The position numbers and the translations under genes were made by a program. Source: Metallococcus carri (GTDB taxonomy: Bacteria; Actinomycetota; Actinomycetes; Actinomycetales; Dermatophilaceae). From it: DNA of 64,000 bases. Shown here piece after piece: positions 1 to 9,441 of the stretch. The notes under the pieces were generated by a model. It made no database searches. It had not been told where the DNA came from and saw only the letters and a list, made by a program, of their open reading frames with translations. The DNA lies in the NCBI RefSeq assembly GCF_011440275.1, contig NZ_JAAOIV010000010.1, positions 122,560 through 186,559 on the forward strand, written 5' to 3'. The number at the start of each line of letters is the position of its first letter. Position 1 is the first letter of the stretch.

Positions 1-176
1 GCGACCCGCTGGCCGTATCGACCGCGCAGCCGCTCGGCCTGGGTGTGCAGACGGCTCGCGTCCAGGTCGGTGATGACCACCCGGGCGCCCTCCGTCAGGA
101 AGCGGCGCGCGAGGGCGGCACCGATGCCGCCAGCGGCGCCGGTGACGATGGCAGTGGAGTCCTTGAGCTTCACCAT
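1..176 (-). CDS. SDR-family oxidoreductase, N-terminal part only
   Basis: The reverse strand from an ATG at 176 reads about 58 residues with the short-chain dehydrogenase N-terminus: a beta strand, then the glycine-rich TGAAGGIG nucleotide-binding motif at about residues 13-20, then an acidic ITDLD end to the second strand, which usually favours NAD. The rest of the gene lies left of the window. It is on the same strand as the acyl-CoA ligase upstream of it, 145 bp away, so they could be co-transcribed, though repeats lie between. The substrate cannot be told from this fragment. Confidence 0.85.
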   Translation of the reverse strand, partial: MVKLKDSTAIVTGAAGGIGAALARRFLTEGARVVITDLDASRLHTQAERLRGRYGQRV

Positions 177-220
177 GCCGACGGTAGGTGAACCTGGATT
201 CAGGTTCAAGGTTTCTACCT

Positions 221-303
221 CGTTGGTTGATCGAGCGCCCTCCCCTCGTTGGTTGAGCGAGCGCCCTCCCCTCGTTGGTTGAGCGAGCGGAGCGAGTCGA
301 AAC
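221..303. repeat. Three tandem copies of a 26-bp intergenic repeat
   Basis: Copies start at 221, 247 and 273, each with the core CGTTGGTTGAKCGAGCG. The third ends in GGAGCGAGTCGAAACC instead of the CCCTCCCCT linker. Similar sequences occur as dispersed intergenic repeats in Micrococcales genomes (recalled, not searched). The block fills the gap between the SDR and acyl-CoA ligase genes. No coding potential is seen. Confidence 0.75.
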
Positions 304-321
304 CACCGACGGCCGGCGCCG

Positions 322-2001
322 TCAGTCCTTCGCGGCGGTCTGCACCTCCAGCTCGCCGTCGGCGTAACGCTGACGCAGCACCTTCTTGTCGAACTTGCCG
401 ACGCTGGTCTTGGGCACCTCGTCGATGAAGGCCCACTTGTCGGGCAGCTGCCAGCGGGCGATCTTGTCGGCGAGGAAGGTCCTCAGTTCTTCAGGGGTGA
501 GCGTCGCGCCTTCGCGCACAACGACATTCGCGAGCGGGCGCTCGCCCCACTTGTCATCCGGTATGCCGACGACCGACGCCTCGACGACGTCCTCGTGGGC
601 CATCAACTCGTTCTCCAGCTCGACCGAGCTGATCCACTCACCGCCGGACTTGATGACGTCCTTGGAGCGATCGGTGAGGTAGAGGAAGCCATCGGCGGTC
701 ACCGCCCCGACGTCGCCGGTGCGGAACCAGCCGCCCTCGGCGAACTTGCTCGCTCGATCCGCAACATCGGCTTCGGAGTCGGATTCGGTGTTGAGGTATG
801 ACGCGGTGATCCATGCGCCACGCACCTCAAGTTCGCCGACGCTCTCGCCGTCCTTGGGCTGCTCGCTCCCGTCCGGCCCGATGAGCCGACCCTCGAAGCC
901 GGGCAGCAACCGGCCGGCCGCGACGCGGTAGCGCCAGTACTCCTCGGTGCCGGGCTCGGCATACGACGGCGGGATCGCGAGCGAGCCGACGGGCGAGGTC
1001 TCGGTCATCCCCCAGCCGGAGATGATCTCGATGTTGTGCTTGTCCTGGTAGGCCTTGAGCATCGACATCGGCGCGGCGGACCCACCGACCATCATCCGGC
1101 GCACGCTGGAGGTGTCGACCTCGTTGCTGTCGATATAGCGCAGCAGGTCGTTCCAGATGGTTGGCACGCCCGCACCACCGGTGACCTTCTCCGACTGGAT
1201 CATGGCCGCGAGCGGTTCGGCCTGCAGGTAGCGGTCCGGCATCACCAGCGAGGCGCCGGACAGCATGGCGATATAGGGGAAACCCCAGGCGTTGGCGTGA
1301 AAGAGCGGCACGACGATGAGCAGCCGGTCGTGGGCGGTGAAGCCCAGCGTGAGCCCGGTGCTGAGCGCGTGGATGTAGTTGCTCCGGTGCGAGTAGGCCA
1401 CGCCCTTGGGGTTGCCGGTCGTGCCGGAGGTGTAGCAGAGCGACGAGGCGTCGTTCTCGTCGATGTCCTCGGGCCAGTCGAAGGTGTCCGGCTGACCGGC
1501 CAGCAGCTCGGCGTAGTCGTGCACCTTCTCCACGTGCTCTGGGGCGGCGAGGGCGTCGCGCACCTCGTCGCTGATCTCGCCGCTGACGATGACGTGGCGG
1601 ATCTTCGGCAGGTGGCCGAGCAGCTTGCTGAACGGCTCGGCGAGGGTGTTGTCGACGATGACGATCTCGCTGCCGCCGTGATTGGCGGTGTAGGCGAGCT
1701 GCTCGCCGAAGAGTCGGATGTTGAGCGCGTGCAGGACGGCGCCCATCGAGGGCACGGCGAGATATGCGGTGAGGTGCTCGGCGTTGTTCCACATGAACGT
1801 CGCCACTCGCTGGTCACCGTCAATCCCCAACTGCCGCAACGCATTTGCGAGCTGGGCGGCCTGCTTGCCGACCTCCGCGTAGGTCGTCACCCGGGCACCG
1901 TTACCGGTCCAGGTGCGCACTTCGGAGCGGCCGTGGACGGTGGTGCCGTATTTCAACAGGGTGGAGATCAGCAACGGGGGCGCCTGCATCGTGCTCTTCA
2001 T
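322..2001 (-). CDS. Acyl-CoA synthetase (AMP-forming, FadD-like)
   Basis: A 559-residue member of the ANL adenylating enzymes, which activate a carboxylic acid as acyl-AMP and transfer it to CoA. Visible motifs are the P-loop YTSGTTGNPKG near residue 190, GWGMTETSP near 327, the RTGD motif, a hinge with DRSKDVIKSGGEWIS near 440, and the C-terminal GKFDKK carrying the catalytic lysine near 537. VKSGGEWISS-type hinges are common in medium/long-chain fatty-acyl ligases, which is the likely substrate class (inference). The ATG at 2001 gives the full length; an in-frame Met six residues in is also possible. The gene is divergent from the aldehyde dehydrogenase, 105 bp away. Confidence 0.9.
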   Translation of the reverse strand: MKSTMQAPPLLISTLLKYGTTVHGRSEVRTWTGNGARVTTYAEVGKQAAQLANALRQLGIDGDQRVATFMWNNAEHLTAYLAVPSMGAVLHALNIRLFGEQLAYTANHGGSEIVIVDNTLAEPFSKLLGHLPKIRHVIVSGEISDEVRDALAAPEHVEKVHDYAELLAGQPDTFDWPEDIDENDASSLCYTSGTTGNPKGVAYSHRSNYIHALSTGLTLGFTAHDRLLIVVPLFHANAWGFPYIAMLSGASLVMPDRYLQAEPLAAMIQSEKVTGGAGVPTIWNDLLRYIDSNEVDTSSVRRMMVGGSAAPMSMLKAYQDKHNIEIISGWGMTETSPVGSLAIPPSYAEPGTEEYWRYRVAAGRLLPGFEGRLIGPDGSEQPKDGESVGELEVRGAWITASYLNTESDSEADVADRASKFAEGGWFRTGDVGAVTADGFLYLTDRSKDVIKSGGEWISSVELENELMAHEDVVEASVVGIPDDKWGERPLANVVVREGATLTPEELRTFLADKIARWQLPDKWAFIDEVPKTSVGKFDKKVLRQRYADGELEVQTAAKD

Positions 2002-2106
2002 GGGTCCGAGCCTGCCAGGTTCGAGGCGCCGAGGGGAACCTTTCTCGTGACGTGGATCACCTCTCGTTTAGGTTGGAGCCAAGCAGCCAACGACGAAGGA
2101 GTCGAC

Positions 2107-3486
2107 GTGGTCAATTACCGCACCGAGAACCCCACGACGGGCGAGGTCGAGCAGGTCTTCGACGACCTGGACAAGGCCGGCATGGACGACGCGATCGGGC
2201 GAGCGGAGTCGGCATACGAGACCTGGCGCTCGACCTCCCCACAGGACCGCGCGGCGATTCTGGCCAAGGTGGCCCAGCTGTATGGCGAGCGCGCGGAGGA
2301 GCTCGCGGCGGCGGCCACCAAGGAGATGGGCAAGCCCACCAAGGAAGCCCTCGGCGAGGTGCAGCTGTCGGCGATGATCTACCAGTGGTATGCCGACAAC
2401 GGTCCCGGCCTGCTGGCCGATGAGGAGTTGCCGGCCCAGGGGGCGCAGCGCTCCGTGGTGCGCAAGGAGCCGATCGGGGTGCTGCTCGGGGTGATGCCCT
2501 GGAACTTCCCGTACTACCAGGTGGCCCGCTTCGCGGCGCCGAATCTGATGCTAGGCAACACGATCCTGCTCAAGCACGCGGAGATCTGTGCGGCCTCGGC
2601 GCTGCTGATGGAGCAGATCTTCACCGAGGCCGGGCTGCCGAAGGGCGCCTATGTCAACGTCTTTGCTCCGCACGACGTGATCGCCCAGGCCATCGCCGAC
2701 CCGCGGGTGCAGGGCGTCTCACTCACCGGCAGCGAGCGGGCCGGCACCGCCGTGGCCAAACTCGCCGGCGAGAACCTCAAGAAGGCCGTGCTCGAGCTCG
2801 GCGGCTCCGATCCCTTCATCGTGCTCGACGCCGCCGACGTGGCCGGCGTCGCCAAGGCCGCCGCGCGGGGCCGGATGATGAACTCCGGTCAGGCCTGCAA
2901 CTCCCCGAAGCGGATGTTCGTCGCCGACGCGATCTATGACCAGTTCGTCGACGAGCTGACCGCGCAGGTGGAGAAGCTCACCACGGGTGACCCGGCCGAC
3001 GCCGCGACCCGGATGGGTCCGATGTCCTCGGTGACCGCGCGCGACACCCTCGCCGAGCAGGTGCAGGACGCGATCGACAAGGGCGCCACGGTGCGCACCG
3101 GCGGCAAGGTCGCTGACGGGCCGGGTGCGTTCTACCCGCCGACGGTGCTCACCGACATCACCCCCGAGATGAGGGCCTGGTCGGAGGAACTTTTCGGCCC
3201 GGTCGCGATGGTCTACCGGATGACCGATGTCGACGAGGCGATCAAGCAGGCGAACGAGTCGGCATACGGCCTGTCCGGATCGGTGTGGAGCGACGACCCG
3301 GAGAAGGCCGCCGAGGTCGCCGACCGGCTGGACGTCGGCATGGCCTATGTCAACGAGCACGGCACGACCTTGCCGGGCCTGCCCTTCGGCGGCGTGAAGA
3401 ACTCCGGTTTCGGTCGCGAGCTGGCGGCCGACGGCATGGGCGAGTTCGTCAACCGCAAGCTGATCCGGGTCGCGAAATCCAAGTAA
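2107..3486 (+). CDS. NAD(P)-dependent succinate-semialdehyde dehydrogenase-like
   Basis: A 459-residue aldehyde dehydrogenase. The frame is open far upstream, but a GAAGGA ribosome site six bases before the GTG at 2107, and family length, fix this start. Visible are the SLTGSERAG cofactor loop, the ELGGSDPF motif with the general-base glutamate, the catalytic cysteine in NSGQACNSPKR, and the C-terminal PFGGVKNSGFGRE. The N-terminal RTENPTTGEV pattern fits the succinate-semialdehyde branch, which oxidises the aldehyde to succinate at the end of GABA breakdown, but related aldehydes cannot be excluded. Its stop overlaps the next start by one base, so the two genes are translationally linked. 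Confidence 0.88.
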   Translation: MVNYRTENPTTGEVEQVFDDLDKAGMDDAIGRAESAYETWRSTSPQDRAAILAKVAQLYGERAEELAAAATKEMGKPTKEALGEVQLSAMIYQWYADNGPGLLADEELPAQGAQRSVVRKEPIGVLLGVMPWNFPYYQVARFAAPNLMLGNTILLKHAEICAASALLMEQIFTEAGLPKGAYVNVFAPHDVIAQAIADPRVQGVSLTGSERAGTAVAKLAGENLKKAVLELGGSDPFIVLDAADVAGVAKAAARGRMMNSGQACNSPKRMFVADAIYDQFVDELTAQVEKLTTGDPADAATRMGPMSSVTARDTLAEQVQDAIDKGATVRTGGKVADGPGAFYPPTVLTDITPEMRAWSEELFGPVAMVYRMTDVDEAIKQANESAYGLSGSVWSDDPEKAAEVADRLDVGMAYVNEHGTTLPGLPFGGVKNSGFGRELAADGMGEFVNRKLIRVAKSK

Positions 3487-4265
3487 TGCCAAGGGGATTC
3501 GGCGCGGTGACTGCGGCGGCTGCCGCTGCGGTCACCGCGCTCCAAGCCGGGACGTATGCCGCATCCCGGGTCACCGGCCGAGCCAATGTCGTGGACGTCG
3601 TATGGGGTCCCGGGCTCGCCGCGGTCTCCTGGTGCGGGCTCGCCCTCGGGCGCGGCGACCGCACGCGACGCGCCCTGCTCGCGGCGGGGACGACGGCGTG
3701 GGGCGCCCGGTTGGCGTGGCATGTGGTGCGCGCCTCCCGTGGCCGCGGCGAGGACCCGCGGTATGCCGAGCTGCTCGACGGACTCTCTGAGCGCGAACGC
3801 ATCGTCAAAGTCTTTGTGACACAAGGGTTTGCGCAGTGGTTCATCTCGCTGCCGATCCAGGTGGCGGCGGTGAGCGGGCCGCCTCGAGGTCGCCGTGGCG
3901 CGCTGACCGGCGTGGGTGCAGCGCTAATGCTCGGGGGAGGCGTGGTGGAGGCGCTGGCCGACGAGCAGAAGATGCGGTGGCGTCGGCGCGCCGACCATGG
4001 GCCGGTGATGGACGAGGGGTTGTGGGCCTGGTCAAGGCACCCCAACTATTTCGGTGACGCGTGCTTCTGGAGCGGTGTCTACGGCGTTGCGGCGGCGGCG
4101 AAACCGGGCGCGTGGACCTGGCCGTCACCGCTGGCCATGACCTACTTCCTGGTGATCGCGACCGGCGCGCGACGCGCGGAACGGATGCGAGCGGGCGACC
4201 CGGCATACGACGACTATCGGCGCAGGGTCTCCTTCTTTGTGCCGCTGCCGCCCAGGCGCGGCTGA
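3486..4265 (+). CDS. DUF1295 membrane protein
   Basis: A 259-residue integral membrane protein of the DUF1295 / steroid 5-alpha-reductase C-terminal-like family. Several hydrophobic segments are present (for example residues 5-25, 35-55 and 140-160). The family signature is WSRHPNYFGD near residue 180, followed by a C-terminal AYDDYRRRVSFFVPLPP. Members are thought to act on lipid or isoprenoid-type substrates, but this subfamily has no settled reaction. The start ATG overlaps the stop of the dehydrogenase (TAATG). The 3' end runs 52 bp into the convergent esterase gene. Confidence 0.85.
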   Translation: MPRGFGAVTAAAAAAVTALQAGTYAASRVTGRANVVDVVWGPGLAAVSWCGLALGRGDRTRRALLAAGTTAWGARLAWHVVRASRGRGEDPRYAELLDGLSERERIVKVFVTQGFAQWFISLPIQVAAVSGPPRGRRGALTGVGAALMLGGGVVEALADEQKMRWRRRADHGPVMDEGLWAWSRHPNYFGDACFWSGVYGVAAAAKPGAWTWPSPLAMTYFLVIATGARRAERMRAGDPAYDDYRRRVSFFVPLPPRRG

Positions 4266-5398
4266 GTCGCGCGGGCGGTGGACTGGAAGCCGGGTAGCGA
4301 GCGGCCGAGCCAGTCCAGCGCTTCGGGGGTGCGCGGCACCCACACCGAGCCACGGTGGCCACCGGTCTTGAGCAGCACCGCGGTGATCGACAGGGGCCGG
4401 CGGGCATATTTCACCAGCGCGGCGGTGGACGGATAGCTCAGACCGTCCTGTTTGCTGGCGAGCACCCACAGGGCGAGTGCCGGCGGGCGCTGGCGGGCGA
4501 GTTTCACCAGGTCGTAGCCGTTCCACGCGGCCGAGCCGGGCTTGAAGGGCTCGTAGCTCACGTCGAAGTCGGGACGGAAGTAGCCCTGCATGACGATCGA
4601 ACCGCCGAAGATGTCCGGGTGCTTGATGCCGAGCATCGCCGAGCACCAGCCGCCGAACGAGTAGCCGAAGGTGGCCCAGGAGGTGCGCGCCGTTTGCACC
4701 CGAAAGTGGCTGACGACCCACTGCGGTATGTCGGCCGCGAGCCAGGTCTCGGTCTGCAGCCCGCCGGGGGCGTTGACGCATTCGGTGTCGACATCGGCGG
4801 GGGAGTTGATCTCGGGCACGACGACGATGGGTGCGGCGAGTTTGTGCATCGCCACCGCGGCGTCGACCTGTCGGTCGAAGTGGACGCCGGCGAAGAGCGA
4901 CTGCGGGTGGCCGGGGAAGCCGTGCAACGCGAGAATCACCGGGTAGGTCCGGCGTTGTTTCGGGTCGTACCCCTCGGGCAGATAGACCATCACCTTGGTG
5001 CTGATGCCGCTGCGGGGACCGGTGACGGTGTAGGTCTGCAGGCGGCTTCCGGGGAAGGGCAGCGGCGGCAGGGTCGCCGGCGTGTGGTCCTTTCGCAGGC
5101 CGACGCCCTGGACCGAGGCGCTCGCTGCCTGCTGGGCGGTGCCGCCGCCCTTGGCGGTCGTGACCGCGGATCGCACGCCCAAGAGGTCCGACCAACTGAC
5201 GTAGAACGCGTATTGGTCGTTGAGCAGGGTGGCCGCGAGGGTCACCACGGTGACATTGAGCAGGACGGCGGCGACGGCCCGCTGGACGACCCGCTGCCAC
5301 TCGCGGGGCAGGCGGGGCAGCCCGAAGACCAACGCCGCGAAGAGAATGACCGCGGCCAGGAACAGGACGACCGGAAGGGCGGTGCCAGTGAGGCTCAC
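4214..5398 (-). CDS. Membrane-anchored alpha/beta-hydrolase (esterase D / Ag85-like)
   Basis: 394 residues. Two hydrophobic segments in the first 60 residues suggest membrane anchoring with the catalytic domain outside. The hydrolase part starts near residue 120. It shows LALHGFPGHP after a strand, the nucleophile elbow GYSFGGW near 245, and a late GGHRG histidine. This is the putative-esterase family that includes antigen 85 and enterochelin esterases; the substrate is unknown. The extreme C-terminus overlaps the DUF1295 gene on the other strand, so mRNA tails of the convergent genes overlap. Confidence 0.85.
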   Translation of the reverse strand: MSLTGTALPVVLFLAAVILFAALVFGLPRLPREWQRVVQRAVAAVLLNVTVVTLAATLLNDQYAFYVSWSDLLGVRSAVTTAKGGGTAQQAASASVQGVGLRKDHTPATLPPLPFPGSRLQTYTVTGPRSGISTKVMVYLPEGYDPKQRRTYPVILALHGFPGHPQSLFAGVHFDRQVDAAVAMHKLAAPIVVVPEINSPADVDTECVNAPGGLQTETWLAADIPQWVVSHFRVQTARTSWATFGYSFGGWCSAMLGIKHPDIFGGSIVMQGYFRPDFDVSYEPFKPGSAAWNGYDLVKLARQRPPALALWVLASKQDGLSYPSTAALVKYARRPLSITAVLLKTGGHRGSVWVPRTPEALDWLGRSLPGFQSTARATQPRLGGSGTKKETLRR

Positions 5399-5467
5399 AA
5401 CCGCCGAGTCTGAGTCGGATTTCTGAACGTTGTCAGTATGCCGACTGGGAGACTTTCGCTCTTGCGT

Positions 5468-6340
5468 TCAGGGTCGTAGCAGAGCGAAGGCGTCGTCGAG
5501 CATCTGCTCGGTGAGCTTGCCGGTGAAGGTGTTCTGCTGACTGACGTGGTAGCTGCCGACGAGTCGGATTGTCCTTGTGCCGCAACGGATTTCGGCGATC
5601 GTCGCGTGACCGAAGCGGGGCTTGGGAGAGGGCACGTCCCAGCCGAGGCGGCGGGCGGCGGCGAGTGTGGCATCCCACCCGATCGAGCCGAGCGCGAGGA
5701 TCGAGCGCAGGGTGGGTGCGGCCAGCTGCAGCTCGCGGTCCAGCCAGGGGGCGCAGGTGGCCTTCTCGAGGGTGGTGGGCTTGTTGTCCGGTGGTGCGCA
5801 CCGCACGGCGGCGACGATGCGCAGTCCGGTGAGATGCAGGCCGTCGCCAGCGTGGGTGGCGTCGGGCTGGTTGGCATAGCCGGCGCGGTGGAGGGCGGCA
5901 TACAGCCAGTCGCCGGAGCGGTCGCCGGTGAACATCCGGCCGGTGCGGTTGGCCCCATGGGCCGCCGGGGCGAGCCCGACGATGAGCGTCTGCGGGTGTG
6001 CGTCGCCGAAACCTGCTGCGGGTCGTCCCCAATATGGTTGTGCGGCATACGATTTCCGCTTCTGTATGGCGACGTCCTCCCGCCAGGCGATGAGGCGTGG
6101 GCAGGCGCGGCAGACGGTGATGCGGGCGTCGAGCTCCGCGATGTCCGAGGCAGCGGCGGCCAGGTGGGCGACGTCCGCGGCGTCTTCGGCGACTGGGGTT
6201 TTGGCGTCCGCAGGGTCGCCCGGCCAGCCCGCCCCTGGCGCCACCGGAGAACCGAATGGCTGACCCGTGATCGGGTGCGGCAGCGGCTCCTCCGGCATAC
6301 CGCCCATCCTCCCCGACCCGGCTTCGCTGACGTGGTGCAC
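5468..6340 (-). CDS. Uracil-DNA glycosylase, family 5 (UdgB-like)
   Basis: A 290-residue iron-sulfur uracil-DNA glycosylase that would excise uracil and related lesions to start base excision repair. The motif [16 protein letters not shown] matches family 5, which has Ala-His where family 4 has an acidic residue. A late [10 protein letters not shown] motif is present, as are the cluster cysteines beginning CRACPRL. The first ~60 residues are low-complexity, so a start at an internal Met (about residue 15, PEEPLPHP) is possible. The gene is divergent from the lipoprotein gene. Family assignment is confident; the exact start is not. Confidence 0.88.
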   Translation of the reverse strand: MHHVSEAGSGRMGGMPEEPLPHPITGQPFGSPVAPGAGWPGDPADAKTPVAEDAADVAHLAAAASDIAELDARITVCRACPRLIAWREDVAIQKRKSYAAQPYWGRPAAGFGDAHPQTLIVGLAPAAHGANRTGRMFTGDRSGDWLYAALHRAGYANQPDATHAGDGLHLTGLRIVAAVRCAPPDNKPTTLEKATCAPWLDRELQLAAPTLRSILALGSIGWDATLAAARRLGWDVPSPKPRFGHATIAEIRCGTRTIRLVGSYHVSQQNTFTGKLTEQMLDDAFALLRP

Positions 6341-6364
6341 CCTTCGCGGCGCTAGAGTCCGAGG

Positions 6365-6931
6365 ATGGGGAGACCAGCGCGATCGGGGGGCGTGGCCCTC
6401 ACTTCATGTGCCTTGCTTCTCGCAGTGGCGGTCACGGGATGCTCGAACGACACTATGTCTGAATCGTCGTCCAGTGCATACACCGCCGCGAGTCCTTCGT
6501 CGACGGGCAGCTCTCAACCCGCGGCGACGCCGACTTTGACGTCCGCGCAACCAACCACCGACGTGGTGACGAGTAGCCGGCCGACGACGCCGCCCGCCAC
6601 TCCGCCGACGGCGACGCGCACGAGGTCAAGATCGGCCTCTGCCACCTCGAGGCCCACGCGTTGCTCGACCTACCCGGGTCCATACGGACTCACGATTGAT
6701 CCGTGCATTGCTCGCGATCGCGACGGATTTGCCCTCGGTGGCCCGCCTTCCCCACGCTCACCGGCGAAGTACGACTCGCCGACCGACGCCGAATGTCTGC
6801 GATTTCGGTCGCAACTGCGAGCGTGGTCCAACTATCAGAACGCTCACCGTCCGCCCGGCGCCACAGCCGGCCTGCCCTCGAGCGGCGACGTGCAGTACCT
6901 CTACATCGTCTGCCACCTGGACTACTTCTAA
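6365..6931 (+). CDS. Secreted lipoprotein of unknown function
   Basis: 188 residues. It has an export signal with a lipobox (LAVAVTGC) so that the cysteine near residue 26 would be lipidated. A long Ser/Thr/Pro-rich linker (about 28-105) follows, then a ~75-residue C-terminal region with four cysteines that could pair, ending IVCHLDYF. No known domain is recognised. This is the last gene before the integrase remnant, so the left island boundary lies just after it. Confidence 0.75.
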   Translation: MGRPARSGGVALTSCALLLAVAVTGCSNDTMSESSSSAYTAASPSSTGSSQPAATPTLTSAQPTTDVVTSSRPTTPPATPPTATRTRSRSASATSRPTRCSTYPGPYGLTIDPCIARDRDGFALGGPPSPRSPAKYDSPTDAECLRFRSQLRAWSNYQNAHRPPGATAGLPSSGDVQYLYIVCHLDYF

Positions 6932-6936
6932 GTCCA

Positions 6937-7275
6937 GATGTCCGAGCTGCCGCGGTCACGGGGAGCGGCAGCGACGCCCGGATCGAGCAGTTTGCTGCGC
7001 CGGGGGCGGACGGTCTGCTGTTCCACGCGATCAAGGATCCGAGTCGTCAGGTGGGCTCGAACACTGTTCGACGGCACTGGATCAAGGCGCGCAACGCCGT
7101 CGGCCGACCTAGTATGCGGGTCCACGACCTCCGGCACAGCGGCGCGGTGCTCGCTGTGAGGGCGGGTGCCACGGGCAAAGAGACTCAAGACCGCCTGGGT
7201 CACCTCAGTGCCGGCGCCGCCGATCGCTATCAGCATGCGGCGCGGGGGCGGGACGCCAAGATCGCGAAGAAGTGA
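6937..7275 (+). pseudogene. Tyrosine recombinase (integrase) C-terminal remnant
   Basis: The frame from about 6937 encodes an integrase catalytic C-terminus: a DGLLFHA segment, then HDLRHSG (the conserved H-x-x-R box), then RLGHLSAGAADRYQHA with the GH box and the nucleophilic tyrosine. The N-terminal DNA-binding half and the first catalytic arginine are missing, and no start codon or ribosome site supports the fragment. The open frame upstream translates to shadow sequence of the lipoprotein gene. It is read as the relic of the element that brought in the following island. Confidence 0.8.
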
Positions 7276-7321
7276 GCCAATCGACGACGCCGTCTCGCGG
7301 CGTTGCCTTGCATCTAGGTTC

Positions 7322-7783
7322 CTACTCGCCGTCGAACTTGAGTTTGCCCTCGTCGATATCGAACGGTCCGGAGACCTCAACGCCCTCGAACTTGCCTGGC
7401 GGAAACCTGCCGTCGCGGACAATGAGGTGGTCCACGTTGCTGAGGATCGCCGTTGCAAGGTGCACGGCGTCCCAGGTGTCCATGCCGAGCTCACTGGCCA
7501 GCTCGCCAGCCTTGCGCGCGAGTGGCGCGGAGACATCGACCAGCTCCGTGGTCTGGGATTCTAAGAGCGCGCGCACGGTCTTCCGGGCGGCGGCTTGCTG
7601 GGGGGTGTCGTTCCGGTGTCTCGGACGTGCCTCAACCAGCATCGCCGTCGACTCGACCAGGGTCACCTCGTCACGTCGGATCGCGTCGATCAGCGACTCA
7701 AGGCAGGCGAACTCAGGCTCCCCGAGAACCACGCCGATTAGCGCCGACGCGTCGAGCAAGAACCGCCGCTTAGGCGTCACCAC
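7322..7783 (-). CDS. PIN-domain ribonuclease toxin (VapC-like)
   Basis: 153 residues, typical of VapC toxins that cleave RNA with a cluster of acidic residues. Visible are the first aspartate in FLLDASALI (about residue 11), a glutamate in the ESTAMLVEA helix, the MDTWDAVHLATA motif with two aspartates, and a late IVRDGRF aspartate. Two GTG codons (7783 and 7780) are possible starts. It overlaps the end of the preceding 264-residue gene by 11-14 bp, as in toxin-antitoxin pairs, but that partner is far larger than a standard VapB. Confidence 0.87.
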   Translation of the reverse strand: MVTPKRRFLLDASALIGVVLGEPEFACLESLIDAIRRDEVTLVESTAMLVEARPRHRNDTPQQAAARKTVRALLESQTTELVDVSAPLARKAGELASELGMDTWDAVHLATAILSNVDHLIVRDGRFPPGKFEGVEVSGPFDIDEGKLKFDGE

Positions 7784-8564
7784 GGTGCACCTTCAGCCAC
7801 TCATCGACCGGAACACCAGCAATGAAGTCTGGGTCGGCCCCGTACAGCTGGTCCCAGCGCACGTCCGCCTTGACCAGCGTGCGCAACGCGTCTGCCTTGA
7901 TGTGGAACACTCGCCCGTCGTCGTCCTGCTTTACCTCGCCGCTGAGTTCGACCTGGGCATACAGGGCGTTCTTGAGGTCGTCGCGCAGCACCGTGTCGAA
8001 CCCGACGCGCACGATTCGCCTGTTCGGGAGGCGAAGGGACGCACGGTTACCCCGGGAGACGTTGAGCCCGACGAGTTCTCCGCGCACCGCCCCGAACATC
8101 TTGCGCTCGAAGGGCTGCATGCGCTGAAGGTTCTCGCTCAGGCCAGGCGTGAGCTGGACGACGGAACGAAGCCGTGGCTTGTCGCTCACGAGGGCGAGTT
8201 GTGGCGGCACCCAATCGGCTTCGTTGTCCGCCGCACGGCCGTCCTCCACGAAGCGGTGGGCAGCCTTGACCGCGTCGGGGCTCCACTCGTCGGCGGATGG
8301 GCGCTCGCCGGAGTTGGCCAGGCCAAGACCTGCCACAACCAACCGGAGTACCCGCACTTCGTCCGCCTTGTCCTCTGGGGGAGCGACCGCCACGCCGACA
8401 GAGCCGGTCCATACCCTCGTGATGCGCCAGTCAAGAGGCGTTTCGGAGAGTTCATCCAGGAGCGCGAGCAGGTCGTGGCCCAGCTGGAAGAACCGCCCCG
8501 CGCTGGTGACGGGACGTCCGCTGTCCACGGTGAGTTCGAGCGCGTCCACGCCCTCATCATGCAC
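7770..8564 (-). CDS. Long partner of PIN toxin (putative antitoxin)
   Basis: 264 residues, no named domain recognised. The N-terminal ~115 residues alternate strand and helix. A second part (about 150-240) is rich in short beta strands, including VELSGEV, and looks OB- or barrel-like. It overlaps the PIN gene downstream, the usual layout of an antitoxin gene. Its two-part layout parallels the 282-residue protein at 11770-12618, which also precedes a PIN gene; patterns such as a G-x-L start to the second domain and V-x-V-S/T-G are shared. The antitoxin role is inferred from context only. The start is a GTG at 8564. Confidence 0.6.
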   Translation of the reverse strand: MHDEGVDALELTVDSGRPVTSAGRFFQLGHDLLALLDELSETPLDWRITRVWTGSVGVAVAPPEDKADEVRVLRLVVAGLGLANSGERPSADEWSPDAVKAAHRFVEDGRAADNEADWVPPQLALVSDKPRLRSVVQLTPGLSENLQRMQPFERKMFGAVRGELVGLNVSRGNRASLRLPNRRIVRVGFDTVLRDDLKNALYAQVELSGEVKQDDDGRVFHIKADALRTLVKADVRWDQLYGADPDFIAGVPVDEWLKVHRGDA

Positions 8565-8672
8565 GGCACCACCGTCATGGCGTGCGAAAACGACGAGGTA
8601 GGTGAGTTAGCCGGACCTTCCCTGGGGGTCGCGTCGGCTGCGGATGCGACAGCTCCCCGTCCGCGCTTCGAA

Positions 8673-9254
8673 TTACGCCCTGGGAACGTTCTTCTTCACC
8701 CTTCGCACCGACTCGTTAACGCGGCGCATCCACCACCTGTCGGCGGAATCCTTGAAGTAGATGGCTGGTATCAGGATGGGCACCGAATTTGCTGGTAGGT
8801 CGGTGGGGACCGCTGTGGTGAACGTCGCCTTCTCGCCCGGGTTGGTGGCGCCTAACGGCGCGCCAACAGCGGGGAAGCTCCCGCCCGTCGGTCGCTCGAA
8901 CTGCACTAGCCAGGCGTTGATCGGCTCGTCGCTTCCGTTGTGGAGGGTGACCGTCACGACGATGATGTTCACCTGCGCGAGGTAGATCTGGTTTCCCCGA
9001 TGGTCCGACCCAAGCGTCAGATATGAGAGCAGAGACCCGAAGTGGGAGCCCGGACCGCCTTCGACGTTGCTCGACGGAACCTGGTCGCCCGCACCGTAGG
9101 AGCCCAGTACTGTGCTTGTGGCGTACACCCGCCGCGCCTGCGCAGACCGCCGGTCCTTGACGCTGCTCTTGTAACTGAAGGCAGCCACCAAGAACGCGAG
9201 AGCGGTCGGCACCGCCGTCACCCAGGTCGGGGCGTCTCCCCAGTCGATCGACAC
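8673..9254 (-). CDS. Membrane-anchored hypothetical protein
   Basis: 193 residues. It starts SIDWGDAPTWVTA, has one transmembrane helix at about residues 10-27, a basic stretch (KDRRSAQARR), and a C-terminal beta-rich region (about 85-170) with a pattern like an immunoglobulin-type fold: VTVTLHNGSDEPINAW and a NPGEKATF turn. Small proteins of this shape often accompany defence or mobile genes in actinobacteria, but the function is unknown. It stands alone, with over 100 bp on each side. Confidence 0.65.
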   Translation of the reverse strand: MSIDWGDAPTWVTAVPTALAFLVAAFSYKSSVKDRRSAQARRVYATSTVLGSYGAGDQVPSSNVEGGPGSHFGSLLSYLTLGSDHRGNQIYLAQVNIIVVTVTLHNGSDEPINAWLVQFERPTGGSFPAVGAPLGATNPGEKATFTTAVPTDLPANSVPILIPAIYFKDSADRWWMRRVNESVRRVKKNVPRA

Positions 9255-9441
9255 AGGCCGCAGCGTACTGACGCGTCGCGCCGCGCATACTCGCGGTCCA
9301 GCTGGCAGCTTCGTCCAGTCCGCTCTCGTTCGGCTTCGACTCGATCATCAGCCGCCGTTCCCCGCTTCCTCCTATGCCTGGACGCCCTCGTTCCGGGCGG
9401 TAGAACGCGTCCAGGCCGATTCACGCGGCCATCCGCGCCTG

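Noticed and set aside
1036..2106. Long N-terminal extension of the aldehyde dehydrogenase frame (816 residues in all)
   Set aside because: It is antisense to the acyl-CoA ligase and shadow-like; the GTG at 2107 has a ribosome site and fits the family length.
4214..4265. A frameshift or mis-start at the overlap of DUF1295 and the esterase
   Set aside because: Both C-termini fit their families; convergent overlaps of this size occur also at 33408-33451.
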